From positions 1-32,563 of the forward strand of contig DKIV01000046.1 of assembly GCA_002454425.1 (NCBI GenBank): DNA of 32,563 nucleotides, written 5' to 3'. This document shows, in pieces, positions 14,869 to 24,493 of this stretch. The stretch comes from Sphingobacteriaceae bacterium UBA6709. GTDB taxonomy: Bacteria; Bacteroidota; Bacteroidia; Sphingobacteriales; Sphingobacteriaceae. The first letter of the stretch is position 1, and each line of letters begins with the position of its first letter. The notes beneath the pieces were generated by a model. That model made no database searches. It was given only the letters and a program-made list of their open reading frames with translations, and had not been told where the DNA came from. The position numbers were made by a program, and so were the translations under genes.

Positions 14869-16104
14869 ATGAGCAATATCAATTTGATCGATTCCTTTCA
14901 GGAATTCAAAGAATTTAAAAATATCGACCGTCCAACGGTGATCAGTGTGTTGGAAGAGGTGTTTCGTAGCATGATCAGGAAGAAATATGGCACTGATGAA
15001 AATTGTGACGTTATTGTGAACCCTGACAACGGAGACCTTGAGATCTGGCGTACCAGAACCGTGATGGAAGATGGATTTTCTGAGGATGATGATTTGGAAA
15101 TCGAGTTGGCTGAAGTTCATAAGATAGATCCGGATCTGGAAGTGGGTGACGACTTTATTGAGCAAATCACTCTGGAGAGTTTTGGTCGTCGCGCTATTCT
15201 TGCCGCACGTCAGACCTTGGTATCCAAGATTCTGGAGCTGGAGAAGGATGAGATATTCCGAAAATATAAAGATCGTATCGGTGAGATCGTTACCGGTGAG
15301 GTATATCAGGTATGGAAGAAGGAAACGTTGGTTATTGATGAGGATGGCAATGAGTTGCTGATGCCTAAGTCAGAACAGATTCCTGCGGATTACTATAAGA
15401 AAGGGGATTCAGTAAGAGCGGTAGTGTTGAAGGTAGATATGATGAATACGAATCCTAAGATCATCATCTCTCGTACAGCACCAGAGTTTCTTCAGCGCTT
15501 ATTTGAGTTAGAAGTTCCTGAAATCTTTGATGGATTGATCACGATCAAGAAGATTGTCAGAGAACCGGGTGAACGTGCGAAGGTTGCTGTTGAATCATAT
15601 GATGACAGAATTGATCCAGTAGGAGCATGTGTTGGTATGAAGGGATCGAGAATTCACGGTATTGTGAGAGAGTTGAAGAACGAGAATATCGACGTTATTA
15701 ACTTTACTACTAACTCCTCTTTGTATATTCAGCGTGCGCTTAGTCCTGCGAGAATTACAAGCATCAAGCTTGACGACGAGGATAAGCGTGCCGCGGTATA
15801 TTTGAAGCCGGATCAGGTATCCTTAGCGATCGGTCGTGGTGGTCATAACATTAAGCTTGCGGGCAAGCTTACCGGTTACGAAATTGATGTTTATCGTGAA
15901 GCAGAAGAAGGAGATGAGGATGTGGATCTGGAAGAATTCACTGACGAAATCGATAGCTGGATTATCGATGAATTCAAGCGCATAGGTCTGGATACGGCGA
16001 AATCTGTATTGGCCCTATCTGTAGACGAGCTTGTGAAAAGAACCGATCTTGAGGATAGCACCATTAAGGAAGTTATGGCTATTCTGAGAGCAGAATTTGA
16101 ATAG
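14869..16104 (+). CDS. nusA: Transcription termination/antitermination factor NusA
   Basis: Binds RNA polymerase and nascent RNA to control pausing, termination and antitermination. 411 aa: an N-terminal polymerase-binding domain (about 1-125), an S1 domain (about 130-200, IGEIVTGEVYQVWKKE), then two KH domains with VGACVGMKGSRIHGIVREL and LAIGRGGHNIKLAGKLTG. The end has one helix-hairpin-like segment (IDEFKRIGLDTAKSVLAL) and lacks the two long acidic repeats found in enterobacterial NusA, as is normal outside Proteobacteria. It lies between rimP and infB. In well-studied bacteria NusA regulates its own operon through leader terminators, which makes the hairpin before rimP relevant. Confidence 0.97.
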   Translation: MSNINLIDSFQEFKEFKNIDRPTVISVLEEVFRSMIRKKYGTDENCDVIVNPDNGDLEIWRTRTVMEDGFSEDDDLEIELAEVHKIDPDLEVGDDFIEQITLESFGRRAILAARQTLVSKILELEKDEIFRKYKDRIGEIVTGEVYQVWKKETLVIDEDGNELLMPKSEQIPADYYKKGDSVRAVVLKVDMMNTNPKIIISRTAPEFLQRLFELEVPEIFDGLITIKKIVREPGERAKVAVESYDDRIDPVGACVGMKGSRIHGIVRELKNENIDVINFTTNSSLYIQRALSPARITSIKLDDEDKRAAVYLKPDQVSLAIGRGGHNIKLAGKLTGYEIDVYREAEEGDEDVDLEEFTDEIDSWIIDEFKRIGLDTAKSVLALSVDELVKRTDLEDSTIKEVMAILRAEFE

Positions 16105-16152
16105 ATTCACAGCTATTCAGCATCGGCTGTTAGGTTACTGAATAATAAATCG

Positions 16153-16160
16153 TATTTTTG
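16153..16160 (+). promoter_or_regulatory. Candidate internal -7 box before infB
   Basis: TATTTTTG matches TAnnTTTG, 115 nt before the infB ATG. The -33 region has no clear TTG. If active, infB would have its own promoter in addition to readthrough from rimP. Confidence 0.35.
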
Positions 16161-16190
16161 TGGTAATAAATTGATTTAAATACCGCAAGC

Positions 16191-16239
16191 GCCTGCAAAG
16201 ACGTTCCTTAGGGAATAAGAAAAAAAGGTTTTTGCAGGC
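16191..16239 (+). promoter_or_regulatory. Stem-loop in the infB 5' region
   Basis: GCCTGCAAA (16191-16199) pairs perfectly with TTTGCAGGC (16231-16239) around a 31-nt loop that contains a small inner TTCC/GGAA stem (16204-16215) and a purine-rich run. It ends 35 nt before the infB ATG. No T-run follows, so it is not a terminator; it may influence translation or mRNA processing between nusA and infB. Confidence 0.5.
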
Positions 16240-16274
16240 ATATTTAAAATTTTTAGCGAGGGTAAAATTATTAG

Positions 16275-19200
16275 ATGTCAGAAGGTAAAAGCATAAATTT
16301 ACTAAAAGCAGCAAAGGAGCTTAATATAGGATTGTCAACAGCCGTGGAAGCCTTAGGAAAAAAAGGATTCAAGGTTGATGCTAAGCCTAATACCAAGCTT
16401 ACAGAGGATATGTATAGTACTCTGTTAAAGGAGTTTCAGGGAGATAAGATTGTACGTGAAGAAGCGAGAAAGATTGAGATAGGCAAGATTCGTCGTGATG
16501 ATGCTCCTGCGGCTCCGGTAGCTGAAAGACCAGAACCCCGAAAAACAAAAGATAACGAGCAGCAGGAGATCTTGATAAAGAACCCAAGTTCTTTCGTCAC
16601 TCCTCAGGAAAAAGCTAAAGAGTTGCCATCAGAAGAGGTCGCAGCACCGAAGAAAGAAGAAGAACCTGCTCGTCCCGGAGTTAAGGTTGTTGGAAAGATA
16701 GATCTGGAATCGCTGGGTAAGAAGCATTCTGCCAGCGTAGAGCATAAAAAAGAACAGGTTGAAGAGCCTGCCAAGGAAAGTCCTGTAGTACAGGCGCCTG
16801 TGGTAGAAACACCCAAACCTGCAGTGGTAACTGCGGAACCTGTGAAAGTTGAAGAAACTCCGGCACCCGTGGCAGCGCCACAGGTAACGCCTGTAGAAGA
16901 GAAAGCTCCTGCAGCTGTTAAGGCTGAGGAAAAACCCGTAGCAAGGGTTGAAGAGGAGAAGCCTGCTCAGGAGGTTAAAGCGGAACCCAAAATTGAAAAA
17001 CCTGTTCCTAATACTGAATTGAAAACTGAAGCAAAACCTACAGCTGCGAAAGCTGAAGAGACGGGCGGAGACGATGTGATCCGCGCCAGGGCCCAGCGAC
17101 TTACAGGGCCGAATGTAATTGGTAAAATTGATTTGTCAGCTACGCGTCCTCCGCGTAGAAAAGATCAGCCGGTAGCGTCGTCATCGAATGCTAACAACGC
17201 TGGATCGGCAGATCATAAGCGTAAGCGTAAACGTAAAGATCATACAGGTCCGAACCAACAGGGATCGGGCAACGGTGGTGGTCAGAATCAAAATCGCCCG
17301 GCCAATGCCAATGGTAATAACCAGGGAGGTCGCCCGGATAATCGCGGAGGAAATCGTAATCCTCAGGGAAGGAATGATTTCAGAGGTGGAAACCGCCATA
17401 ATCAGCATGGAAATCACCGTAATGACGCTCCGAAGGAAGAGCCAACAGAAAAGGAGATCCAGGATCAGATTAAGGCAACGCTTGCCCGTTTAAGTGGAGC
17501 TGGAAAGTCTGGTAAGTTTGCTCAAAGAGCGAAGTTCAGAAGACAGAAACGTGATGATGTTGCGCATTCAGCGGAAGAAGCGGCGTTAGAGCAGGAATTG
17601 GCAGCGAGAGTTCTGAAGGTTACAGAATTTGTAACAGCGAATGAGCTTGCTAACATGATGGATGTTCCGGTAACACAGGTGATTTCTACCTGTATGAGCC
17701 TTGGAATGTTCGTATCCATCAACCAGCGTCTGGATGCAGAAACTCTTGCTATTGTTGCAGATGAGTTTGGTTATAATATAGAATTTGTAAAACCTGAAGA
17801 TGAGGAAACAAGTCTTGAGGAAGAAGATAATGCAGAAGACCTGTTGCCGAGAGCGCCTATTGTTACGGTAATGGGACACGTTGACCACGGTAAAACGTCC
17901 TTGCTTGACTTTGTGCGTAAGACCAACGTTATTGGTGGTGAAGCAGGGGGGATTACACAGCACATCGGCGCTTATGAGGTGAAGCTTGAAAACGGTAAGA
18001 AAATTACCTTCCTTGATACTCCAGGTCACGAAGCCTTTACGGCGATGCGTGCCCGTGGTGCCCAGGTTACAGATATCGCGATCATTGTTATCGCAGCTGA
18101 CGACAGTGTGATGCCTCAAACTCGTGAGGCTATTAATCACGCTCAGGCAGCAGGCGTACCAATCGTATTTGCCTTTACAAAGGTTGACAAGCCAGGCGCT
18201 AATGCTGATAAGATTCGCGAGCAGCTTGCAACAATGAACCTTCTTGTTGAAGATTGGGGTGGAAAATACCAATGCCAGGAGATTTCTGGTAAGACAGGTA
18301 TGAATGTAGACCTGCTTCTTGAGAAAGTTCTGTTAGAGGCTGAGCTCCTTGAGCTTAAAGCGAATCCGAACAAACGTGCTGTAGGTGCCGTTATTGAGGC
18401 TGCCTTAGATAAAGGACGTGGTATTGTTACTACGGTACTTATTCAGGCAGGAACGTTGAGAGTGGGAGATCCTATCTTGGCGGGAAGCTATAGCGGACGT
18501 GTTAAGGCATTGTTTAACGAACGGGGTGCAAAGGTAGATGTCGCAGGTCCTTCAACGCCGGTACAGGTGTTGGGTATGTCAGGTGCTCCTACCGCGGGTG
18601 ATAAGTTTAACGCTATGGAGACGGAGCCTCAGGCTCGTGAGATTGCAAATAAACGCCTGCAGTTACAACGTGAACAAGGACTACGTAGTCAGAAACATAT
18701 TACACTTGATGAAATTGGTCGTCGTTTGGCTATCGGTAACTTCAAGGAACTTAATATCATCGTTAAGGGTGACGTGGATGGTTCTATCGAAGCACTTTCA
18801 GATTCATTACTGAAGCTTTCGACTGAAGAAATTCAGGTGAATATTATCCACAAATCGGTGGGTCAGATATCAGAATCCGACGTATTGTTAGCATCTGCTT
18901 CAGATGCCATCATCATCGGTTTCCAGGTACGTCCTTCGGGAGGTGCTCGCAAGCTTGCTGAACAGGAGGCTATCGATATCCGCCTGTACTCGATCATCTA
19001 CGATGCTATTGACGAAGTGAAAGCAGCGATGGAAGGTATGTTGGCTCCTGAGTTTGAGGAGAAAATTATCGCTAACGTTGAGATTCGCGAGACGTTCAAG
19101 ATATCTAAGGTTGGTACTATTGCCGGATGTATGGTTCTTGATGGAAAGATCAACAGAAACAGCAAGATCCGTATCGTTCGCGATGGCGTAGTAGTATACA

Positions 19201-19355
19201 CTGGTGAACTGGCATCGTTGAAACGTTATAAGGATGATGTGAAGGAAGTAGCAACCGGATACGAGTGCGGTTTGAATATCAACAACTATAATGATATTAA
19301 GGTTGGAGATATTGTAGAAGCTTATGAGAATGTTGAGGTTAAGCGTAAGCTTTAA
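16275..19355 (+). CDS. infB: Translation initiation factor IF-2
   Basis: GTPase that places initiator tRNA on the ribosome. 1026 aa, long because of the N-terminus. It has an IF2N-like domain (1-60), a Pro/Glu/Lys/Ala-rich linker (about 60-280), an Asn/Gly/Arg-rich basic stretch (about 300-390), a second IF2N-like domain (about 440-505), and the GTPase core. G1 is G534-HVDHGKT541 and G3 is D581-TPGH585. The G4 site reads T635-KVD638 where most GTPases have NKxD. Domains II to IV follow, ending in KVGDIVEAYENVEVKRKL. It is the last gene of the rimP-nusA-infB operon, with a 170-nt gap behind nusA and a terminator behind it. Confidence 0.98.
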   Translation: MSEGKSINLLKAAKELNIGLSTAVEALGKKGFKVDAKPNTKLTEDMYSTLLKEFQGDKIVREEARKIEIGKIRRDDAPAAPVAERPEPRKTKDNEQQEILIKNPSSFVTPQEKAKELPSEEVAAPKKEEEPARPGVKVVGKIDLESLGKKHSASVEHKKEQVEEPAKESPVVQAPVVETPKPAVVTAEPVKVEETPAPVAAPQVTPVEEKAPAAVKAEEKPVARVEEEKPAQEVKAEPKIEKPVPNTELKTEAKPTAAKAEETGGDDVIRARAQRLTGPNVIGKIDLSATRPPRRKDQPVASSSNANNAGSADHKRKRKRKDHTGPNQQGSGNGGGQNQNRPANANGNNQGGRPDNRGGNRNPQGRNDFRGGNRHNQHGNHRNDAPKEEPTEKEIQDQIKATLARLSGAGKSGKFAQRAKFRRQKRDDVAHSAEEAALEQELAARVLKVTEFVTANELANMMDVPVTQVISTCMSLGMFVSINQRLDAETLAIVADEFGYNIEFVKPEDEETSLEEEDNAEDLLPRAPIVTVMGHVDHGKTSLLDFVRKTNVIGGEAGGITQHIGAYEVKLENGKKITFLDTPGHEAFTAMRARGAQVTDIAIIVIAADDSVMPQTREAINHAQAAGVPIVFAFTKVDKPGANADKIREQLATMNLLVEDWGGKYQCQEISGKTGMNVDLLLEKVLLEAELLELKANPNKRAVGAVIEAALDKGRGIVTTVLIQAGTLRVGDPILAGSYSGRVKALFNERGAKVDVAGPSTPVQVLGMSGAPTAGDKFNAMETEPQAREIANKRLQLQREQGLRSQKHITLDEIGRRLAIGNFKELNIIVKGDVDGSIEALSDSLLKLSTEEIQVNIIHKSVGQISESDVLLASASDAIIIGFQVRPSGGARKLAEQEAIDIRLYSIIYDAIDEVKAAMEGMLAPEFEEKIIANVEIRETFKISKVGTIAGCMVLDGKINRNSKIRIVRDGVVVYTGELASLKRYKDDVKEVATGYECGLNINNYNDIKVGDIVEAYENVEVKRKL

Positions 19356-19376
19356 TCATTAATATTTATGATAAAG

Positions 19377-19404
19377 AAAAAGGCGCCGATGAGGCGCCTT
19401 TTTT
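19377..19404 (+). terminator. Intrinsic terminator after infB
   Basis: Stem AAAAAGGCGCC (19377-19387) with GGCGCCTTTTT from 19393, 5-nt loop GATGA, running into a T-run ending at 19404. It begins 21 nt after the infB stop. Confidence 0.93.
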
Positions 19405-19712
19405 GTTTAAGTATAAGTTCGTTTTTATGTATGTCTTAGGTATAAGGAATGTTGTTCGTCTGACTTAAGTATATAAGTAGCCTAATTATCCAGTCCCCGG
19501 ATATTTCGTTTTCTCTTCCGGCATAAGGTTCTGATCTTCTGTGTCTTTGTAAAAATCCGCCTTCTTCCTTTTCTCGGGGAGATTTCCCTAATGTTAATAA
19601 ATGTTAAATTGACACCGGTATTTGTGCTAAAATAGTAATCATTTATTAATCTAATTTTATCGATTTACTAGCCTGCTAAAACGATTTTTGTTTCAAATAA
19701 AAATCAATATCT
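19405..19712 (+). other. Intergenic region upstream of susC
   Basis: About 308 bp with no supported gene. It is T/A-rich near susC. GATTTTTG at 19683-19690 misses the -7 consensus by one base and has no partner -33 box, so no promoter is assigned. No sigma/anti-sigma pair, hybrid two-component system or other regulator is encoded next to the locus. Confidence 0.5.
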
Positions 19713-22700
19713 ATGCAATTTAGATCAAAAGCGTTACTCTGTTTGCTCGTGCCATTGGCCATGCAAGCTAACGCTACTTATGCTACCATAGCAGCAGGGC
19801 GCGACGCTGAACTTCATCAAGTGCAGCAACAGGTTATTAAAGGTAAAATTCTCGATGAGCGCGGCATACCGGTAGCCGGGGTAACCGTTCACAATCCCGA
19901 GACAAAGAAATCAGCGATCTCAGATGCTCAGGGAAATTTCAGTATCAGCGGTAAATTAGGCGATAAGCTCAGGGTTAGTCACCTTGGTTATAAGACAAAG
20001 ACAATTAACGTTGGGGCTATCGAGAATTTCATTATAGACATTGAAAATAGTACGAATAGTCTGGAAGAGGTAACGGTGTCTATCGGTTACCAGCGAATCA
20101 GGAAATCAGATGTTACCGGAGCTATCGCCAGCGTAAAAGCTGACGAGTTAAATCTTAGTTCACCGAAGCTATCACAGGCTCTGGTTGGAAAGATCGCCGG
20201 TGTGCAGATAGCCCAAACCAGCGGTGCTCCCTACGAAGGTACCCGGATTCGTGTGCGTGGTATAGGATCTATTAACGCGAGCTCGGATCCTTTATATGTT
20301 ATTGACGGATATCCATCAGGAAACAACCTCAATATCAACCCCAATGATATTGAGTCGATAGAAGTGCTGAAGGATGCGGCTTCAGCGGCGATTTACGGAT
20401 CCCGTGCTGCGGGAGGAGTAATCCTTATCACTACAAAAAGAGGCAAGTCGGATCGTAACAATTTCGATTATGAGTATCAGGGAGGTTTTGGCCAGCTTTC
20501 AAAGAAAATAGATCTTCTAAATGCCGATCAGTTTATAGACCTGATCATCGACGGGCGTAATAACGCTTATAAGGATCTGGTAGTGAACAGCGGCGAAACC
20601 TGGAAGGATGAATATCTTATGGATAATAATGAGACGCGTATTGCTCGTGTAAAGGGGAATGCCGGTTCTGTATCTATTCCGGAAGAGTATTATGACTTCT
20701 CTACCGCTAAAGCAAAAAAGGCACAGTACGATACTGACTGGCAGGATGTACTTTATCGAAATGCTCCCTTCCAGCGTCATAATCTTTCGTTCTTTGGTGG
20801 TAACGAAAAGAATCGATACTTCCTTAGTTCCTCCTATCAGGATCAGTCGGGAATCATGACTGGTACAGATCAGAAGGTGTTTAATTTCAGGCTGAATGCC
20901 GACTCAAAGGTTAACAAGATTCTTAGTGTTGGTGCTAACGTGTCTTTTACCTTCAACGATAATAATGAGGTTACTACCGGCAGATATGATCGTTCTCCAT
21001 CCATGGCAGCTTTGCTTTATCTGCCAACGCTACCAGCATATAATAGCGATGGTTCGGTAGCGCAATACCTGATGGCTGACCTATCAGCGAACAATTACGG
21101 TGTGCAGAATCCTGAGAATCCGCTGGCCTATGTCAACATGATCAAGAATGAACGGACCGGTCGCCGTGGTATCTATAATGCCTTTGCAAACCTTAACCTC
21201 CTAAAAGGCCTGGATCTTAAGATCAATGGTGGTTTACAGACCTATAATGAGAAGTACGACTATTATCGTCCTACCAGCATCAGTAATGGGAACGAGCGTC
21301 CTTTTTCGCCATCTGCTATAGCGGCAGCGTATGCTGACGCAAATACAAAAAGTGAGATCGATAAGTTGGTAGAAGCGACATTGAACTATCGGAAGACTTT
21401 CAATGACGCGCACAATTTCGATTTTCTGTTAGGATATTCTGCACAGCGTACCGATATTGATTATATCGCTGTACGGGCAAATGGCTTCCAGAATGATGCT
21501 ATCGGCGAAATTACTGACAGAGGAGCGGATGCGGCCAATTTCTCACTCAGAGAGGCTTATAAGCGAGTTACAACATTACAATCATATTTCAGCCGTCTGA
21601 ATTATAACTATAAATCGAAGTATTACCTGTCAGCGTCTTTCAGAACTGACGGATCATCACGCTTCGGACCTACCAACAAATGGGGTACCTTCCCTTCCGC
21701 ATCCCTGGGATGGAATATCTCTAACGAGGATTTCTATAATAACTGGCTGGGAGCAGGATCAACGATGAAGCTGCGTGCCAGCTGGGGACTCAGCGGAAAT
21801 AATAATATCGGTGATTACAACGCCATCACCACTTTCGGATCTCCGGGAGGAATCGTTATTGGCGGAAAGGTAGTTTCGGCTTACAGACCAGGTGACTTAA
21901 GAGACTCCAATCTGGGATGGGAATCAACTTCGCAGTATAACTTTGGTTTGGATCTGAACCTGTTACATGGAAGGCTTAACATCATCGGTAACTACTATAT
22001 CAGCCGTTCTTTCGATCTTTTATTCAAACAGCCGGTATCGGCGGTGTCTGGTACTTCAACCGTCCTTACCAATATGAAGGATAGCAAGGTTGAGAATAAG
22101 GGATTTGACTTGCAGGCAGATGCAACCCTGGTACGTACCTCCAAATTTACCCTGGGACTTAGCGGTAACATTAACGTGAACAGGAATAAGGTGCTGGACA
22201 TGGGAGGAGCTTCAACCATCATCACCAATGGTGCGGAGCGTTCTTATATGACCCACATAACGCAGCAGGGAAGTCCGATCGGGATGTTCTACGGATTTAA
22301 AGTGTTAGGCGTGGCAAACGAGGATAATTATAGTACGCTTGCTCAGTCGTCTGCTTCATCCAATCCTTTGAAGCCTGGCGATCTTTATTTCGAGGATGTA
22401 GACGGTAACGGTGTGGTTAATGATGCGGATAAGCGTGTCATTGGTTCTCCATATCCTGATTTTACCTACGGCTTTGCGGTAAGCGCGAAATATGGAAATC
22501 TTGATTTCCGCGCTTCGTTTAACGGCTCTCAAGGTAACGAAATCCTCGATGGATATGATTACTATCTGTATAATATGGAAGGTTCCGGAAATCAATACGC
22601 GGACGTTGACAAGCGTTGGCGATCAATACAGAATCCGGGGAATGGTAAAGTCTACAGAGCATCGCGTGCAGGAACTCAAAGTAACAGTACCCGCCTTTCA

Positions 22701-22964
22701 TCTTTCTACCTGCAGGATGGATCGTATTTAAGAATGACGAATCTGATGGTTGGATATACGTTTCCGAACAAGATTATTTCAAAAATGCATATGGCTGGTT
22801 TGCGCGTCTTCGCAAGCGTGGATAACGTATTCACGATTTCAGACTATAAGGGATATAATCCAGAGGCTGATTACGCCGCGGGAGCCAATCTTACTCCGGG
22901 CGTAGACTATGGCTTGTATCCGTTAGTGAGAAATTTCAATCTGGGATTAAAAGTTACCTTTTAA
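19713..22964 (+). CDS. SusC/RagA family TonB-linked outer membrane protein
   Basis: A 1083-aa TonB-dependent transporter that forms the barrel of a glycan uptake complex with its SusD partner. Order: signal peptide (about 1-22), a CarboxypepD_reg-like domain (about 42-118, GKILDERGIPVAGVTVHNPETK), then the SusC signature (LEEVTVSIGYQRIRKSDVTG), the plug (RVRGIGSINASSDPLYVIDG and YGSRAAGGVILITTKRGK), and a 22-strand-type barrel ending in an aromatic residue (NLGLKVTF). It is 10 nt before susD. A C-terminal SusC with no sigma-interacting N-terminal extension suggests it is not itself a transcriptional sensor. The substrate cannot be read from the barrel. Confidence 0.96.
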   Translation: MQFRSKALLCLLVPLAMQANATYATIAAGRDAELHQVQQQVIKGKILDERGIPVAGVTVHNPETKKSAISDAQGNFSISGKLGDKLRVSHLGYKTKTINVGAIENFIIDIENSTNSLEEVTVSIGYQRIRKSDVTGAIASVKADELNLSSPKLSQALVGKIAGVQIAQTSGAPYEGTRIRVRGIGSINASSDPLYVIDGYPSGNNLNINPNDIESIEVLKDAASAAIYGSRAAGGVILITTKRGKSDRNNFDYEYQGGFGQLSKKIDLLNADQFIDLIIDGRNNAYKDLVVNSGETWKDEYLMDNNETRIARVKGNAGSVSIPEEYYDFSTAKAKKAQYDTDWQDVLYRNAPFQRHNLSFFGGNEKNRYFLSSSYQDQSGIMTGTDQKVFNFRLNADSKVNKILSVGANVSFTFNDNNEVTTGRYDRSPSMAALLYLPTLPAYNSDGSVAQYLMADLSANNYGVQNPENPLAYVNMIKNERTGRRGIYNAFANLNLLKGLDLKINGGLQTYNEKYDYYRPTSISNGNERPFSPSAIAAAYADANTKSEIDKLVEATLNYRKTFNDAHNFDFLLGYSAQRTDIDYIAVRANGFQNDAIGEITDRGADAANFSLREAYKRVTTLQSYFSRLNYNYKSKYYLSASFRTDGSSRFGPTNKWGTFPSASLGWNISNEDFYNNWLGAGSTMKLRASWGLSGNNNIGDYNAITTFGSPGGIVIGGKVVSAYRPGDLRDSNLGWESTSQYNFGLDLNLLHGRLNIIGNYYISRSFDLLFKQPVSAVSGTSTVLTNMKDSKVENKGFDLQADATLVRTSKFTLGLSGNINVNRNKVLDMGGASTIITNGAERSYMTHITQQGSPIGMFYGFKVLGVANEDNYSTLAQSSASSNPLKPGDLYFEDVDGNGVVNDADKRVIGSPYPDFTYGFAVSAKYGNLDFRASFNGSQGNEILDGYDYYLYNMEGSGNQYADVDKRWRSIQNPGNGKVYRASRAGTQSNSTRLSSFYLQDGSYLRMTNLMVGYTFPNKIISKMHMAGLRVFASVDNVFTISDYKGYNPEADYAAGANLTPGVDYGLYPLVRNFNLGLKVTF

Positions 22965-22974
22965 CTGAATTAAC

Positions 22975-24486
22975 ATGAAAACGAAATATTTAATACCTAT
23001 TATATTCTTAGCTTTTTCAAGCTGTAGTAAGGACTTTCTTGAACAGAATGATCCCAATGCTGTAGCTGTCGGTCAATATTTCAAGACTGAAAATGATGTG
23101 GCCTTAGCTCTTAACGGAGCCTATAGAGTACTTCGCGAAGGCGATGCTATCGGCGACCTTTATAATGAGGAACGTTCTGATAACCGTGGTACAAATGACA
23201 ATCAGTCCAATGCCGGAGAACCCTTTCAGTTTAATGACTTCTCTATCCTTCCGGGTAACAGTTATCTTAAAAGCCATTGGTCCGCCCTATATAAGGGAGT
23301 TAATAACTGCAATGTCCTGCTCAGTCATATTGACGAAGTAAAGTTTAATGACGAAGCTTTAAAAGAACGTTATAAGGCAGAAGCTAAGTTTTTGCGTGCT
23401 TATCTGTATTTCTGCCTGGTAAGAAAATGGGGCGATGTTCCTTTGTCAACAAAAGAACTTAGTTCTAAATCGGCAGCGGAGGAAGTAGCCTTCCGCGAGA
23501 AAAAAGAAGTAGTATATGGGCAGATTGTCCAGGATCTCAAAGATGGTCTTACAAGTAATCTGGCAAACACTCAGTGGGAATATGCCGTGGGGCGCGTATC
23601 AAAGGTTGCCATCAATGCTCTGCTAGGCCAGGTATATCTCACAATGGGCGCTACATTATCCGCAGACAATCAGGCTAACATGAATGCTGCCGAACAATAT
23701 CTTACTGCGGCATACAACATGAAGACCTTTGGCAAGCTTACGGAAATCCCCTACACTGACGTGTTCGACGTAAGCAAAAAGAATACGTGTAAGGAGCTGA
23801 TCCTTCAGGTGGGATATATTCAGGGCGACCAGAACTATCGTTCAAATAAGGCGGCCGACTATCAGGCCAGAGGGGAGACCATCAACTCCCTGAAACCCTC
23901 AACTGGCGCGGGAGCAAATGTGAAAACAGATCTTGTAAAAGATTATGAAAGCGGTGATGTGCGAAAGGACTTTTCTGTACACTTCGCTGCGAACACTCAG
24001 GTTAATGATTGGTATGTTACTAAGTATCGTGATAAAAGCGAGGCTGCCGGAGTTCTTGGTTGGGGAGGTAATGACGAAATCCTGATGCGCTATGCTGATG
24101 TGATGCTGATGCTTGCCGAGACAAAGATGAGGCTTAATAAAAATGCGGAGGCTATCAGTTTGTTAAACGAAGTCAGGGAGCGCGCCGCCCTTCCGGATTA
24201 CGAAACATCTATGCGCAACTCGGCTTATGCCACTAAATATCCCACACTGAAAGAAGCGATTCTGCATGAACGCCGTGTGGAGCTTGCTTTCGAAAACCAT
24301 CGTTGGTATGATCTTATTCGTAATTTTACAGCAACGGAACTGGTAGATTATTTCAAGAAAAAGGATCAGGCGGATTACGGTCTTGCCCGGATCGCAAATA
24401 TCACAACGAAGGATTTTTATTATCCGATTCCTTTTGATGAGTATAAGTTAAACCCAGAGAAGATGTACCAGAACCCTGGATATTAA
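22975..24486 (+). CDS. SusD/RagB family nutrient-binding lipoprotein
   Basis: A 503-aa surface lipoprotein that acts as the lid of the SusC barrel and binds the glycan. The signal peptide ends in a lipobox-like FSSC; the mature N-terminus is CSKDFLEQNDPN. The helical TPR-like scaffold shows typical segments: ALNGAYRVL, AEAKFLRAYLYFCLVRKWGDVP, LMRYADVMLMLAETK, LLNEVRERA, and the near-universal ending HERRVELAFENHRWYDLIR then FYYPIPFDEYKLNPEKMYQNPGY. It lies directly behind susC and 7 nt before the DUF218 gene. Confidence 0.96.
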   Translation: MKTKYLIPIIFLAFSSCSKDFLEQNDPNAVAVGQYFKTENDVALALNGAYRVLREGDAIGDLYNEERSDNRGTNDNQSNAGEPFQFNDFSILPGNSYLKSHWSALYKGVNNCNVLLSHIDEVKFNDEALKERYKAEAKFLRAYLYFCLVRKWGDVPLSTKELSSKSAAEEVAFREKKEVVYGQIVQDLKDGLTSNLANTQWEYAVGRVSKVAINALLGQVYLTMGATLSADNQANMNAAEQYLTAAYNMKTFGKLTEIPYTDVFDVSKKNTCKELILQVGYIQGDQNYRSNKAADYQARGETINSLKPSTGAGANVKTDLVKDYESGDVRKDFSVHFAANTQVNDWYVTKYRDKSEAAGVLGWGGNDEILMRYADVMLMLAETKMRLNKNAEAISLLNEVRERAALPDYETSMRNSAYATKYPTLKEAILHERRVELAFENHRWYDLIRNFTATELVDYFKKKDQADYGLARIANITTKDFYYPIPFDEYKLNPEKMYQNPGY

Positions 24487-24493
24487 AGATTAG

